Below, piece by piece: positions 15,707-24,530 of a stretch of 36,595 nt of DNA. Both the position numbers and the translations under genes were made by a program. The stretch is taken from assembly GCF_017813245.1 (NCBI RefSeq), contig NZ_JAGIQL010000059.1, forward strand, positions 1 to 36,595, read 5' to 3'. Origin of the DNA: Streptomyces montanisoli (lineage in GTDB: Bacteria; Actinomycetota; Actinomycetes; Streptomycetales; Streptomycetaceae). The notes beneath the pieces were generated by a model. The model was not told where the DNA came from and made no database searches. It saw nothing but the letters and a program-made list of their open reading frames with translations. Numbering within the stretch: the stretch's first letter is position 1; each line of letters starts with the position of its first letter.

Positions 15707-17320
15707 TCATTTGGCGACGCGGCGCACCTTGACGGTGTTGTCCGTGCGCACCATCCGCGTGCCGTCGGGCGCCTGCTGCACGCGCTCGTGGTCCTCGCAG
15801 CGCAGCACCTCCCACTCGCCATCGGGCAGCCGCAGCGAAGCCACCACCTCGGCGGGCGTCGGCAGCACCAGGTCGGCGTGGCCCGGCTCCCACGGCGCAC
15901 CGCCCGAGTGGCCGGCGACCAGCAGTACCCCGCCGGGAGCGACCGCCGCCGCGGCCGAGCGCAGGACCTTCTCCCGGTCCATCTCGCCCGGCGAGTGCAG
16001 GAACTGCGCCGACACCAGGTCGAAGGTGCCGGCGGGGAAACCGGCGCCGAGATCGGCCGTGCGCCAGTCGATACGGTCCGCCACCCCGGCGTCCACCGCG
16101 TGCGCGCGGGCGCGCTCCAGCGCGACGGGGGAGATGTCCACAGCCGTGACCTCCCAGCCTCGGCCCGCCAGCCACACGGCGTCCGCGCCTTCGCCGCAGC
16201 CCAGGTCGAGCGCCCTGCCGGGCGTGAGGCCGGCGACCTCCTTGACCAGCTCGGTGTTGGGATCGCCGCTCCAGATGCGCTCGCTGCGCCGGTAGCGCGC
16301 GTCCCAGAAGTCCCGACCGCCGAGCGGCTCGCCCTGCGCGCCCTGGGGTGCCCCGCCCGAGCGGTACGCCATGACGGCGGCATCGGTGTCCTCGGTGAGG
16401 AGGTCGGCGTTGATCGCCGCGCCCGCTCGTACACCCGCCGCCGCGGCCCCGATGACCTGCTCCGTGAGCACCGTGGCGTTGCCTGCGACCCAGACGCCCG
16501 GCACGTCGGTCGCGCCCGTCGGGTCGGACGGCACGTAGCTGCCGACCACGTGGCCCGCCATGGTCTGCTCGGCGGTCGTCAGCCCGAGACCGTCGAGAAG
16601 GGCGTAGCGCGCGGTGAAGCGCGGGGCGACCGCCAGGGCGGTGCGTGGCACCACGAGGTCCTCGCCGACCCTGACCCCGGCGAGCCTGCCGTCCACCACC
16701 TCAAGGGCCGTCACCTCGCCGTCCACCACGGCGATGCCGCGTGCGGCCAGCCGCTCGTAGGTCTCGTCGTCGGGTTCGGGCGCTGTGTGCAGGAAGAGCG
16801 TCACGTCGTCGCTCCACTGACGCCACAGCAGCGCCTGGTGCGCGGCGAGCGGTCCTGTGGCGAGGACGCCGATCGGCGTTCCGCGCACCTCCCACCCGTG
16901 GCAGTACGGGCAGTGCAGCACGTCCCTGCCCCACAGCCGGTCGATGCCCGGCACCTCCGGCACCTCGTCGACCAGGCCCGTCGCGAGCAGCAGGCGGCGC
17001 GCCACCACCTCGGTGCCGTCGTCGCGCACGACGAGGAAGCGGCCTCCGCCGGGCAGCGGCTTCACCGACGCGACGGTGCCGTCGGCGAAAGCGCCGCCGT
17101 ACCCCGCCACCTCGGCGCGGGCAGCGGCGAGCAGCTCGGCCGGAGGAGTGCCCTCGCGGCCGGGGTAGCCGTGGACCGCCTCGGCCGGCGCGTTGCGCGG
17201 CTCGCCCCCGTCCACCACCAGCACGGAGCGGCGCGCCCGCGCCAGGGTCAGGGCGCCGCCGAGACCGGCCGCCCCGCCGCCGATCACCACCACGTCATAA
17301 CGGTCCGCATATGCCGACAT
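15707..17320 (-). CDS. Fused thioredoxin-reductase-like flavoprotein and SAM methyltransferase
   Basis: The 537-residue protein has two domains. Residues 1 to about 310 form a small NAD(P)/FAD oxidoreductase: VVIGGGAAGLGGAL binds FAD, HCPYCHGW holds the redox-active CxxC of the thioredoxin reductase class, and VPGVWVAGNAT is the C-terminal FAD motif. From about residue 330, FWDARYRRSERIWSG leads into a class I methyltransferase with LDLGCGEGADAVWLA as SAM motif I and LHSPGEMDREKVLRSA typical of the FwdA/TehB-like group. The frame is continuous across the junction near residue 311-330. The ATG at 17320 has TAGGAGAG upstream. It is divergent from an XRE-cupin regulator. The substrate of either half is unknown; methylation of a toxic oxyanion or thiol is a guess. 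Confidence 0.88.
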   Translation of the reverse strand: MSAYADRYDVVVIGGGAAGLGGALTLARARRSVLVVDGGEPRNAPAEAVHGYPGREGTPPAELLAAARAEVAGYGGAFADGTVASVKPLPGGGRFLVVRDDGTEVVARRLLLATGLVDEVPEVPGIDRLWGRDVLHCPYCHGWEVRGTPIGVLATGPLAAHQALLWRQWSDDVTLFLHTAPEPDDETYERLAARGIAVVDGEVTALEVVDGRLAGVRVGEDLVVPRTALAVAPRFTARYALLDGLGLTTAEQTMAGHVVGSYVPSDPTGATDVPGVWVAGNATVLTEQVIGAAAAGVRAGAAINADLLTEDTDAAVMAYRSGGAPQGAQGEPLGGRDFWDARYRRSERIWSGDPNTELVKEVAGLTPGRALDLGCGEGADAVWLAGRGWEVTAVDISPVALERARAHAVDAGVADRIDWRTADLGAGFPAGTFDLVSAQFLHSPGEMDREKVLRSAAAAVAPGGVLLVAGHSGGAPWEPGHADLVLPTPAEVVASLRLPDGEWEVLRCEDHERVQQAPDGTRMVRTDNTVKVRRVAK

Positions 17321-17385
17321 GCCGCTCTCCTACCTGTTTTCCCGTTCCTGGTCGTTCGGTGCGATGGTGGAACGGCGGGGGAGTG

Positions 17386-17414
17386 TTTGACAAAGTGTGT
17401 TGCCGAGTCGGCAA
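17386..17414. promoter_or_regulatory. Promoter and palindromic operator before the XRE-cupin gene
   Basis: TTGCCGA-G-TCGGCAA at 17400-17414 is a perfect 7-bp inverted repeat ending eight bases before the ATG. TTTGACAAA at 17386-17394 is a second small palindrome and includes a consensus -35 (TTGACA). With GCAAAT at 17411 as a weak -10 (18-base spacer), the transcript would start at or next to the ATG, which agrees with the lack of a good ribosome binding site. The operator would then cover the promoter. This is inference. Confidence 0.5.
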
Positions 17415-17422
17415 ATGGAACC

Positions 17423-18022
17423 ATGGCTGACGACGACGACCTCGCCCATGTGCTGACCGCGGTCGGCCCGCGCCTGCGGGCGCTGCGGCAAAGCCGCGGC
17501 ACCACGCTCGCCGCGCTGAGCGAGACGACGGGCATCTCCCTGAGCACGCTCTCCCGGCTTGAGTCGGGCGGGCGCAGGCCGAGCCTTGAACTTCTGCTGC
17601 CGCTGTCGAAGGCGTACGGGGTGCCCCTCGACGAGCTGGTGGGCACGCAGGAGCGGGACGACCCGCGGGTCAGGTCCCGGCCGTTCGTGCGGCACGGCAC
17701 GACCTTCTACCCGCTGACCCGGCACCTCGGCGGCCTGCTCGCCTACAAGGCGATCGTCCCTCCCGGCCTGCCGGGCGCCCGGGACGAGCGGCTCGAGCAG
17801 CGCAGCCACGAGGGATACGAGTGGCTGTACATCCTGAACGGGCAGCTCAGGCTGGCGCTCGGCGACCACGACCTCACGCTGACCGCGGGCGAGGTCGCCG
17901 AGTTCGACACCCGCACCCCGCACGGGTTCGTCAACGCGGGGGACCGGCCCACGGAGTACCTCGCCCTGTTCGGCCCCCAGGGCGAGCGCATGCACGTGCG
18001 GGCCCGGCCCGCCGAGCGCTGA
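17423..18022 (+). CDS. XRE-family regulator with C-terminal cupin sensor
   Basis: The 199-residue protein has an N-terminal XRE helix-turn-helix (LRALRQSRGTTLAALSETTG, ISLSTLSRLESGGRRPSLELL) and a C-terminal cupin barrel (EQRSHEGYEWLYILNGQLRL, AGEVAEFDTRTPHGFVNAG). Such proteins bind operators as dimers and sense small ligands through the cupin. The ATG at 17423 is preferred because the helix-turn-helix begins about 20 residues later; no clear Shine-Dalgarno is present, suggesting a leaderless or weakly translated message. It likely controls itself and the divergent oxidoreductase-methyltransferase through the adjacent palindrome. Confidence 0.92.
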   Translation: MADDDDLAHVLTAVGPRLRALRQSRGTTLAALSETTGISLSTLSRLESGGRRPSLELLLPLSKAYGVPLDELVGTQERDDPRVRSRPFVRHGTTFYPLTRHLGGLLAYKAIVPPGLPGARDERLEQRSHEGYEWLYILNGQLRLALGDHDLTLTAGEVAEFDTRTPHGFVNAGDRPTEYLALFGPQGERMHVRARPAER

Positions 18023-18047
18023 CCCGGGCGGTCGCCGCCGAGGGGCG

Positions 18048-18560
18048 CTACGGACGCACGATCATCAGGACGGCGACGACGACCCACAGCAGGTTGAAGA
18101 TCCCGGCCAGCATGGCGAGCCTGCCGGGCGAGACCGCCTCGGCCGTCGCCGTGGCCGTACCGCCGGCGCCCTGCACCGCGTCCGCGGTGCCCGGCGTACC
18201 CGCCGCTTCCGCGGCCGCGCCGCCGCCCAGCGCCTCGAGCGCGCTCTGCTGCGCGGGCAGCAGGAAGACGAGGACGCCCGCGGCCACGACGGTCAGGATG
18301 ATCGACGCGATAAGCCACGGCTTGCCCATCCCGCCGTGCATGCTCGCCAGGCCGAAGCCGAACACCGGCACGGCGATGGAGATGGCCGCGTAGACGCGGC
18401 AGATCCGGTTCAGGACACCCAGGGCGCCGCGTGCGCCCGCGGCGTCCGCACCGGTCGTGGCGCGGCGCAGCACGGACGGGAACATGCTGGACGCGACCAT
18501 CACGGGCCCCAGCCCGACAATCACCGCGAGCACATGCAGGACGAGCAGGAATTTCGACAT
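18048..18560 (-). CDS. DUF2269-like integral membrane protein
   Basis: This is a 170-residue protein with four predicted membrane segments: FLLVLHVLAVIVGLGPVMVAS, YAAISIAVPVFGFGLA, WLIASIILTVVAAGVLVFLLP and LAMLAGIFNLLWVVVAVLMIV. A cytoplasmic or external loop of about 35 residues rich in Ala, Gly and Thr separates the last two. The His in LHVLAVIVGLGP resembles DUF2269 proteins of unknown function. The ATG at 18560 has no strong ribosome binding site. It diverges from the FUSC gene and faces the XRE-cupin gene. Confidence 0.75.
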   Translation of the reverse strand: MSKFLLVLHVLAVIVGLGPVMVASSMFPSVLRRATTGADAAGARGALGVLNRICRVYAAISIAVPVFGFGLASMHGGMGKPWLIASIILTVVAAGVLVFLLPAQQSALEALGGGAAAEAAGTPGTADAVQGAGGTATATAEAVSPGRLAMLAGIFNLLWVVVAVLMIVRP

Positions 18561-18575
18561 GGCCACGAGGCTAGC

Positions 18576-18639
18576 CCCGCCCCTCAGGGCCCTTTGAGGG
18601 CGGGACCGCGCATCGCCTCGCGAGGCCCTCGTGCGATGC
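18576..18639. promoter_or_regulatory. Inverted repeats in the DUF2269/FUSC divergent region
   Basis: GCCTCGCGAGGC at 18615-18626 is a perfect 12-bp palindrome, flanked by GCATCG (18610) and CGATGC (18634) as outer arms. Upstream, 18576-18586 and 18595-18604 form an imperfect stem of about ten pairs with one bulge. They could be operators for one or both genes; no regulator is adjacent. Confidence 0.35.
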
Positions 18640-18684
18640 TGGATCGAACTCTGACCATGGCCGGAAAGAGCGTACGGGGAGACG

Positions 18685-20961
18685 ATGACAGCGACACCGC
18701 GGTCCTCGGGGCGGACGAGGACCGGCGTCTTCGACCGTTTCGCCGCGTCCGACCCCGGATACATCCGGCTGACGTCCGCGCTGCGCACGGTCTGCGCCAT
18801 CGTGCTGACGCTCGTCGTGCTGTACGCGCTGCACACGGTCGTGTTCCACCTCGTCGCCGGCGCCATGGCTGCGATGGTCGCCACCTTCGGCGTACGCGAG
18901 AAGACCCGCCCGAAACAGGCCGTCACCCTGGTGATCGGCCTGATCACGGCGTGCGTGTCGATGTCGCTCGGCGCCGTGCTCGCCAGCCACCGCATCCCCA
19001 GCGACCTGGTGTTCCTCGCGCTGATCTTCTGCGCCGTCTACGCCCGCAGGTTCGGCGACCGGGGCTACACGATCGGGCTGTTCGGCTTCCAGTTCTACTT
19101 CGTCTCGTTGTTCGTCCACGCCTCTCCCTCGTCCCTGCCCCAGATCTGGCTGGCGCTCGCCGTCGCCTTCGCGTCCAGCGCGGTCTCCCGCTTCGTCCTC
19201 TTCCGGCAGAGCACGGTCGGCACGCTCGGCCGCCTGCGCAACGCCTTCCGCGCACGGCTCGCCCAACTCGTCGCGACACAGGTCGAGATGTTCGACGCGA
19301 CCCCCGACGAGCTGGAGAAGGTCCTCGCCGACCTGCGCAGGGACACCGCGCGGCTGCACGAGGCCGCCCTGATGATCCAGGGCCGTCTGGACGACGAGCC
19401 CGACAGCGTGGCCCGGGCCGACGTGCTGCAACGCCGCATCGCCGACGCGGAGATCGCCGCGGAGCGCCTGGGCGTGCTGCTGCTCAACGCGCGCAGCGCC
19501 GAGCGCGCCGACACCCTCACGATGCACCTGCCGGGCGCGCCCGTGCCGCGCCAGCCCGCGACCGGCGCGCTCGGCGCCGACACCACCGCGCTGCTGCGCC
19601 GCGACCTCGCCGCCCTCCACCTGCTGATCAGCAGGCTCGGCCCCGAGCACCGCGGCACCGCGCACGTCAGGCTGCGCAACCGGCTGCTCGGCTACCGCGA
19701 GGAGGAGAACCTGCCGGCCGGGCCGCCCGCCGTGCAGGACGTCTTCCGCGGCGTCGGCGAGGCCACCCGCGCCGTGCTCGGCCTCAGGCTCGCCCTCGAC
19801 GGCCCCGGCGACGAGTCCGACGACACGGCGGAGACCGCCAGGTCCCGCGAGGAGTTCGAGGCCGAGGCCGTCTCCGCGGGGAGCGCCGAGTCGGGCGAGG
19901 AGGACGAGACCGGGCTGCGCAGGCGTTCCACGCGCGCCGCCTTCCAGGTGTGCGCCGGCTCCGTGCTCGCCATGGCCGGCGGGGAGTTCCTCTCCGCACA
20001 GCGCTGGTACTGGGCGGTCCTCACCTGCTGGGTCGTCTTCCTCAACACCTCCTCCACCGGCGAGATCCTCGTCAAGGGCTACCGCCGCCTCATCGGCACC
20101 GTGTGCGGCGTCGTCGCGGGTGTCGCGCTCGCGGGCCTCGTGGGCAACCACACCTGGACCGCGTTCGGCCTCGTGCTGCTGTGCATCTTCGGCATGTTCT
20201 TCACCGCGCCCCTGAGCTACGCGCTGATGTCCTTCTTCGTCACCTCGATGCTGGGCCTGCTCTACACGCTGCTGCACACCTACAGCGTCGCCGTGCTCGT
20301 CCTGCGCATCGAGGAGACCGCGCTCGGCGCGGCCTGCGGCATGTTCGCCGCCCTGATCGTGCTGCCCGTCAGGACGGGACGGCGCACGGACCAGCAGCTG
20401 CGCACCGTGCTGCTGCGGCTCGGCGAGGTGGCGTCCGCGGCGGTCGCCCAGCTCAGCGGCGGGGCCCCGGCCGACCTGCTCGACATGGCCCGCGACCTGG
20501 ACACCGCGCTCGACGACCTGCGCCGCTCCACCCAGCCCCTCACGCACCCCTTCACCCCGCTGCGGGAGCGGCGCCAGAGCGCCCGCTACCTCGTGGCGCT
20601 GCTGGAGAGCGGCGCCTACCACGCCAGGTCGCTGGCAGCGACCGCCGAACTCGTCCCGTACAGCAAGCGGGTCGCCGCCGACCCGCGGCTCGCCAGGGCG
20701 GGCGACCGCCTCGCCCACAACATCGCCGTGCTCGCGGCGCACGTCGCCGACGAACGCGCCGATGGCGAGGTCGAGTCCGGCGCCAGCATCGCCTCGATGC
20801 TGGAGGAGACCGACTCCGAGGCGCTGCGGACCGGATCGGTCACCTTCCGCGTGCTGCGCCACCTGCAACGGCTGGACGAGGGCGTCATCGGCCTCGCCCG
20901 GCCGCTCGGCGTCCCCGTGTCGGGCCCGGAGGAGCGCACCACCCGCACGGCCGCCGCATAG
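18685..20961 (+). CDS. FUSC-family membrane transporter
   Basis: The 758-residue protein has two blocks of membrane helices. The first, residues about 30-175, contains LTSALRTVCAIVLTLVVLYAL and MVATFGVREKTRPKQAV. A long helical cytoplasmic section follows, then an acidic linker (about residues 370-410). A second block contains FQVCAGSVLAMAGGEFLSAQRWYWAVLTCWVVFLNTSSTGE and the repeat KGYRRLIGTVCGVVAGV typical of FUSC and YccS/AaeB-like exporters. The C-terminus is helical and soluble. The ATG at 18685 follows GGGGAGA. Family members export aromatic acids or other organic anions; the substrate here is unknown. It ends 16 bases from the convergent pgm stop. Confidence 0.88.
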   Translation: MTATPRSSGRTRTGVFDRFAASDPGYIRLTSALRTVCAIVLTLVVLYALHTVVFHLVAGAMAAMVATFGVREKTRPKQAVTLVIGLITACVSMSLGAVLASHRIPSDLVFLALIFCAVYARRFGDRGYTIGLFGFQFYFVSLFVHASPSSLPQIWLALAVAFASSAVSRFVLFRQSTVGTLGRLRNAFRARLAQLVATQVEMFDATPDELEKVLADLRRDTARLHEAALMIQGRLDDEPDSVARADVLQRRIADAEIAAERLGVLLLNARSAERADTLTMHLPGAPVPRQPATGALGADTTALLRRDLAALHLLISRLGPEHRGTAHVRLRNRLLGYREEENLPAGPPAVQDVFRGVGEATRAVLGLRLALDGPGDESDDTAETARSREEFEAEAVSAGSAESGEEDETGLRRRSTRAAFQVCAGSVLAMAGGEFLSAQRWYWAVLTCWVVFLNTSSTGEILVKGYRRLIGTVCGVVAGVALAGLVGNHTWTAFGLVLLCIFGMFFTAPLSYALMSFFVTSMLGLLYTLLHTYSVAVLVLRIEETALGAACGMFAALIVLPVRTGRRTDQQLRTVLLRLGEVASAAVAQLSGGAPADLLDMARDLDTALDDLRRSTQPLTHPFTPLRERRQSARYLVALLESGAYHARSLAATAELVPYSKRVAADPRLARAGDRLAHNIAVLAAHVADERADGEVESGASIASMLEETDSEALRTGSVTFRVLRHLQRLDEGVIGLARPLGVPVSGPEERTTRTAAA

Positions 20962-20977
20962 GCGCCCCCGCGCCCGG

Positions 20978-22618
20978 TCAGGACCCGAGCGCGGCCGCGA
21001 CCACCCCCTTGGCCTCCTCCTGCACCCGGGCCAGGTGGCCGGCGCCCTGGAAGGACTCCGCGTAGATCTTGTACACGTCCTCCGTGCCCGAAGGGCGCGC
21101 CGCGAACCAGGCGGACTCGGTGGTGACCTTGATGCCGCCGATCGCGGCTCCGTTGCCCGGCGCCTCGGTGAGCACACCCGTGACCGGTTCACCCGCCAGC
21201 CGGTCCGCCGAGACCTGCTTCGCCGACAGCTTCGCGAGTACGGCCTTCTCCTCACGGGTGGCCGGCGCGTCGATGCGCGCGTACGCGGGCTCGCCGAAGC
21301 GCCCGGTCAGCTCCCCGTAGTGCTCGGACGGGGTCCTGCCCGTCACCGCGAGGATCTCGGAGGCGAGCAGCGCAAGGATGATGCCGTCCTTGTCCGTCGT
21401 CCACACGGACCCGTCCTTGCGCAGGAACGACGCGCCCGCCGACTCCTCGCCGCCGAACCCCAGCGATCCGTCGAGCAGCCCGTCCACGAACCACTTGAAG
21501 CCGACGGGCACCTCCACCAGGCTCCGGCCGAGATCCGCCGCGACCCGGTCGATCATCGAGGACGACACCAGCGTCTTGCCGATCCCGGTGCCCGCAGGCC
21601 ACCCGTCGCGGTGGCCGTAGAGGTACTGGATCGCCGTGGCCAGGTAGTGGTTCGGGTTCATCAGGCCCGCGTCGGGCGTGACGATGCCGTGCCGGTCGGA
21701 GTCCGCGTCGTTGCCCGTGGCGATCTGGAACCGGTCACGCTGCCCGATCAGCGAGGCCATCGCGTGCGGTGACGAGCAGTCCATCCGGATCCTGCCGTCC
21801 CAGTCCAGCGTCATGAACCGCCACGTCGGGTCCGTCAGCGGATTGACGACCGTCAGGTCGAGCCTGTGCTCCTCGGCGATGCGGCCCCAGTAGGCGACGG
21901 ACGCGCCGCCCAGCGGGTCGGCGCCGATCCGCACGCCCGCCCCGCGGATCGCGTCGAGGTCGAGCACCGAAGGTAGGTCCGCGACGTACGTGCCCAGGAA
22001 GTCGTAGCGCTCCGTGGTGTCCGCGGCGAGCGCCCGCGCGTACGTCACGCGCCGCACGTCGCCCAGGCCGGCCGCGATGATCTCGTTGGCCCTGTCCTGG
22101 ATCCAGCCCGTGGCCTCTGAGCCGGCGGGGCCGCCGCTCGGCGGGTTGTACTTGAACCCGCCGTCGGGCGGCGGGTTGTGCGAGGGCGTCACCACCACGC
22201 CGTCCGCGAGGCCCGAGGAGCGCCCCCGGTTGTGCGCCAGGATCGCGTGCGACACCGCGGGCGTCGGCGTGTACCCGTCCGCCGAGTCGATCAGGAGCCG
22301 CACGCCGTTGGCCGCGAACACCTCCGTCGCCGTCACCTTCGCGGGCTCGGATAGCGCGTGGGTGTCGGCGCCGAGGAACAGCGGGCCGTCCGTGCCCTGG
22401 CGCGCCCGGTACTCGCAGATCGCCTGGCTCGTGGCCGCGATGTGGTCCTCGTTGAACGCGGCGGCCAGCGAGGACCCGCGGTGCCCGGACGTACCGAACG
22501 CCACGCGTTGGCCGGGCTCCTCCGGATCCGGATGCAGCGCGTAGTACGCCGTCACCAGCCGGGCCACGTCCGTGAGGTCCTCCGGCCCGGCCTGCCGGCC
22601 CGCTCGCTCGTGCGCCAT
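20978..22618 (-). CDS. pgm: Phosphoglucomutase (alpha-D-glucose phosphate-specific)
   Basis: The 546-residue enzyme interconverts glucose 1-phosphate and glucose 6-phosphate in the cytoplasm, feeding glycogen and nucleotide-sugar synthesis or glycolysis. FGTSGHRGSS is the N-terminal substrate loop, VVTPSHNPPPDGGFKYN carries the catalytic phosphoserine, DNADSDRHG-like GNDADSDRHGIV binds the metal, and FGGEESAGASF and ARPSGTEDVYKIYAE are the sugar and phosphate loops. Length matches bacterial Pgm. The ATG at 22618 has GGAGGAG six bases upstream. The gene stands alone, 149 bases downstream of the GT-B-like gene on the same strand. Confidence 0.97.
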   Translation of the reverse strand: MAHERAGRQAGPEDLTDVARLVTAYYALHPDPEEPGQRVAFGTSGHRGSSLAAAFNEDHIAATSQAICEYRARQGTDGPLFLGADTHALSEPAKVTATEVFAANGVRLLIDSADGYTPTPAVSHAILAHNRGRSSGLADGVVVTPSHNPPPDGGFKYNPPSGGPAGSEATGWIQDRANEIIAAGLGDVRRVTYARALAADTTERYDFLGTYVADLPSVLDLDAIRGAGVRIGADPLGGASVAYWGRIAEEHRLDLTVVNPLTDPTWRFMTLDWDGRIRMDCSSPHAMASLIGQRDRFQIATGNDADSDRHGIVTPDAGLMNPNHYLATAIQYLYGHRDGWPAGTGIGKTLVSSSMIDRVAADLGRSLVEVPVGFKWFVDGLLDGSLGFGGEESAGASFLRKDGSVWTTDKDGIILALLASEILAVTGRTPSEHYGELTGRFGEPAYARIDAPATREEKAVLAKLSAKQVSADRLAGEPVTGVLTEAPGNGAAIGGIKVTTESAWFAARPSGTEDVYKIYAESFQGAGHLARVQEEAKGVVAAALGS

Positions 22619-22724
22619 CTGCCCACTCCTCCGTCTCGGTCGTCCCGCGATCGATCTGTTGCCTCATCCTCTCAAGCCATGCCTCCACCAGGCACGTCTT
22701 TGTCCACAGGCCCGGTCTGACAGT

Positions 22725-22750
22725 GTGATGAATGCCCGCCGTGATGAATG
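22725..22750. repeat. Direct repeat GTGATGAATG x2 upstream of pgm
   Basis: Copies at 22725-22734 and 22741-22750 are 16 bases apart in the 149-base gap between the GT-B-like gene and pgm. A pgm promoter should be here, but I cannot assign its elements. Confidence 0.5.
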
Positions 22751-22767
22751 ACTTCTCGGAGCCCGCG

Positions 22768-24501
22768 TCAGGGCCGCCCCGTGCACACCACCCGCACCGA
22801 CACCCGGCCCGTGCGCACCGTCAGCCCCTGCCCGGCCAGCCCCGCCGGCCCGTCGCCGTGACGCCCGTCCACCAGCCACAGGTGGACCGCCGAGCCGAGC
22901 AGCAGCGGATCGAGCGCCGCCCTGCGCGCGCCCCACGCGCGCTCGGACGCCGCCTCCACGAGCGTCCCGTCGCGCAGCGCCACCAGGCAGCGGTGCGGGC
23001 CGAGCGCCGCCACCAGCACGCCCGCGCCCGGATGCCGCGCCGCGGCGGCGCGCACCCACTCGGCCGCGGGCACCTCCGCGTCCGCCGTCGTGCGGGCGAT
23101 GACGTCCGCGCTGCCCAGCCAGTGGCGCAAGGTCTCCTCGGCCGCGACCGCGTAGAAGCCGCGCGCCCGGTCGTGGTGGTCCGCCACCACGGGCCACCTG
23201 CGTACCTCCACGGCCCCGTCGTCCGCGACCCGCCCCGTCACGTCGTACACGGTCGGAGGGCGCCGCTCGACCGGCTCGGGCGGCGGCACCGGGTCCGGGC
23301 GCGGCGGCGCCGCGGGCGGGCGAACCCCGCGCTCCGCCAGGAACGCGTACATGCGCCGCCTGGTGGCCTCTCCCGACGAGTCGACGGCGCCGAGCTGCCG
23401 GTCGACCACCGGCCGCAGCAGCCCGGGATCGTGCGCGGCCTCAGCCGCGAGGAGTTGCCCGTACAGGTCGGCGTCCGGGTCGAGGCGCGGGGCGCGGCGG
23501 CCGAACTCGGCAGCGGGCGAACGGGGATCGAGTTCGTCGAGCCCGGTCGCCGCGAGCACGGTGACCCGCTCGGCGGCCGCCGAGTAGAACGTCGTGCTGC
23601 CGTGGTCCCCGACGACCCAGTCCGCCGCGACCACCGCGGCCCGCCAGCCCTCGTGCGGCGGGATCAGCCGCAGCCCCGCGTCGAGCGCGGCGGCCAGCCG
23701 CTCCGCCACCCCGTGGGCGCCTGCGCGTGCCCAGACGTTGGGGTGGAGGACGGCGGCGACCACGAACTCGTCGGCCGGCAGCGCCGTCACCAGGTCGAGC
23801 GGCAGGCCCGGCCGGCGGCCGAGCAGCGAGTGCTCGCTCCACGTCGAGTGCACGACCACGAGCCGCCTGCCGCCCACCGCGCCCAGCCGCTCCCGGTACA
23901 GGTCGCGGTGGGGAAGGCTCGCCAGGATCCGCTGGAAGCACCAGTCGCCCACGACCGTCGCGTACGGCACGGCCTCGGGGCAGGCGCGCGCCAACCGCTC
24001 GATCTGCTCCTCGTGCGACACGCCGATCGCCGCCGGCACGACCCTGCCGTGCCGCATCAGCTCCCTGCGCGAGAGCCCCGCGGGCGAGGAGGCGTCGCCC
24101 GTCGACTCGGTCACCAGCCGGTTGTATCCGGCGCCGTGCGGCAGCACCATCAGCGGCGCGTCGAGGCGCCGCATCGAGCTGTGCACCGAGCACGCCACCG
24201 CCAGGTCGAACGACCGGCGCGTCGCCTCGCGCCAGCTGAGCACCCGCACCCCGGTGGACGCCAGGTACTCACCGAGGCCCTCGCCGAACGCGGAACCCGG
24301 GTTCACCGCGCAGTACTTCTCGATGCCGTCCTCGCGGCGCAGCAGCCGCAGCACGTCGAGCACGCGCGTGGCGGACGTCAGATTGCGGGCCACGCCGATG
24401 ACCGAGGCACGCGGCGGCTCCCAGGTGTCCCAGCGGGAGCGCCCGGGCGGCGCGGCGAGGCGGCGGCGCAGCGCCCGCGGCAGGGGCACCAGTCTCGTCA
24501 T
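22768..24501 (-). CDS. Uncharacterised protein with GT-B/glycerophosphotransferase-like fold
   Basis: The 577-residue protein has no signal peptide or membrane segments. The order of motifs suggests a GT-B-like Rossmann pair: SVHSSMRRLDAPLMVLPHGAGYNR in the first half, then VVVHSTWSEHSLLGR, AAVLHPNVWARAGAHGV and AADWVVGDHGSTTFYSAAA, the last like the C-terminal donor region of CDP-glycerol glycerophosphotransferases and UDP-GlcNAc 2-epimerases. The part from about residue 400 is Pro/Arg-rich, then forms a small domain of beta and alpha elements of unknown type. The ATG at 24501 has only GAGG at about ten bases. I do not recognise a named family; a polymer-synthesis or conserved actinobacterial role is possible. 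Confidence 0.72.
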   Translation of the reverse strand: MTRLVPLPRALRRRLAAPPGRSRWDTWEPPRASVIGVARNLTSATRVLDVLRLLRREDGIEKYCAVNPGSAFGEGLGEYLASTGVRVLSWREATRRSFDLAVACSVHSSMRRLDAPLMVLPHGAGYNRLVTESTGDASSPAGLSRRELMRHGRVVPAAIGVSHEEQIERLARACPEAVPYATVVGDWCFQRILASLPHRDLYRERLGAVGGRRLVVVHSTWSEHSLLGRRPGLPLDLVTALPADEFVVAAVLHPNVWARAGAHGVAERLAAALDAGLRLIPPHEGWRAAVVAADWVVGDHGSTTFYSAAAERVTVLAATGLDELDPRSPAAEFGRRAPRLDPDADLYGQLLAAEAAHDPGLLRPVVDRQLGAVDSSGEATRRRMYAFLAERGVRPPAAPPRPDPVPPPEPVERRPPTVYDVTGRVADDGAVEVRRWPVVADHHDRARGFYAVAAEETLRHWLGSADVIARTTADAEVPAAEWVRAAAARHPGAGVLVAALGPHRCLVALRDGTLVEAASERAWGARRAALDPLLLGSAVHLWLVDGRHGDGPAGLAGQGLTVRTGRVSVRVVCTGRP

Positions 24502-24530
24502 CTGCGTGCGGCCTCTACGTGTCCTCGTCG

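Noticed and set aside
14519..17422. A plus-strand open frame of about 970 codons running into the XRE-cupin gene
   Set aside because: The translation before Met at 17423 has no family motifs and is antisense to encapsulin, DyP and the oxidoreductase fusion, all of which are convincing proteins.
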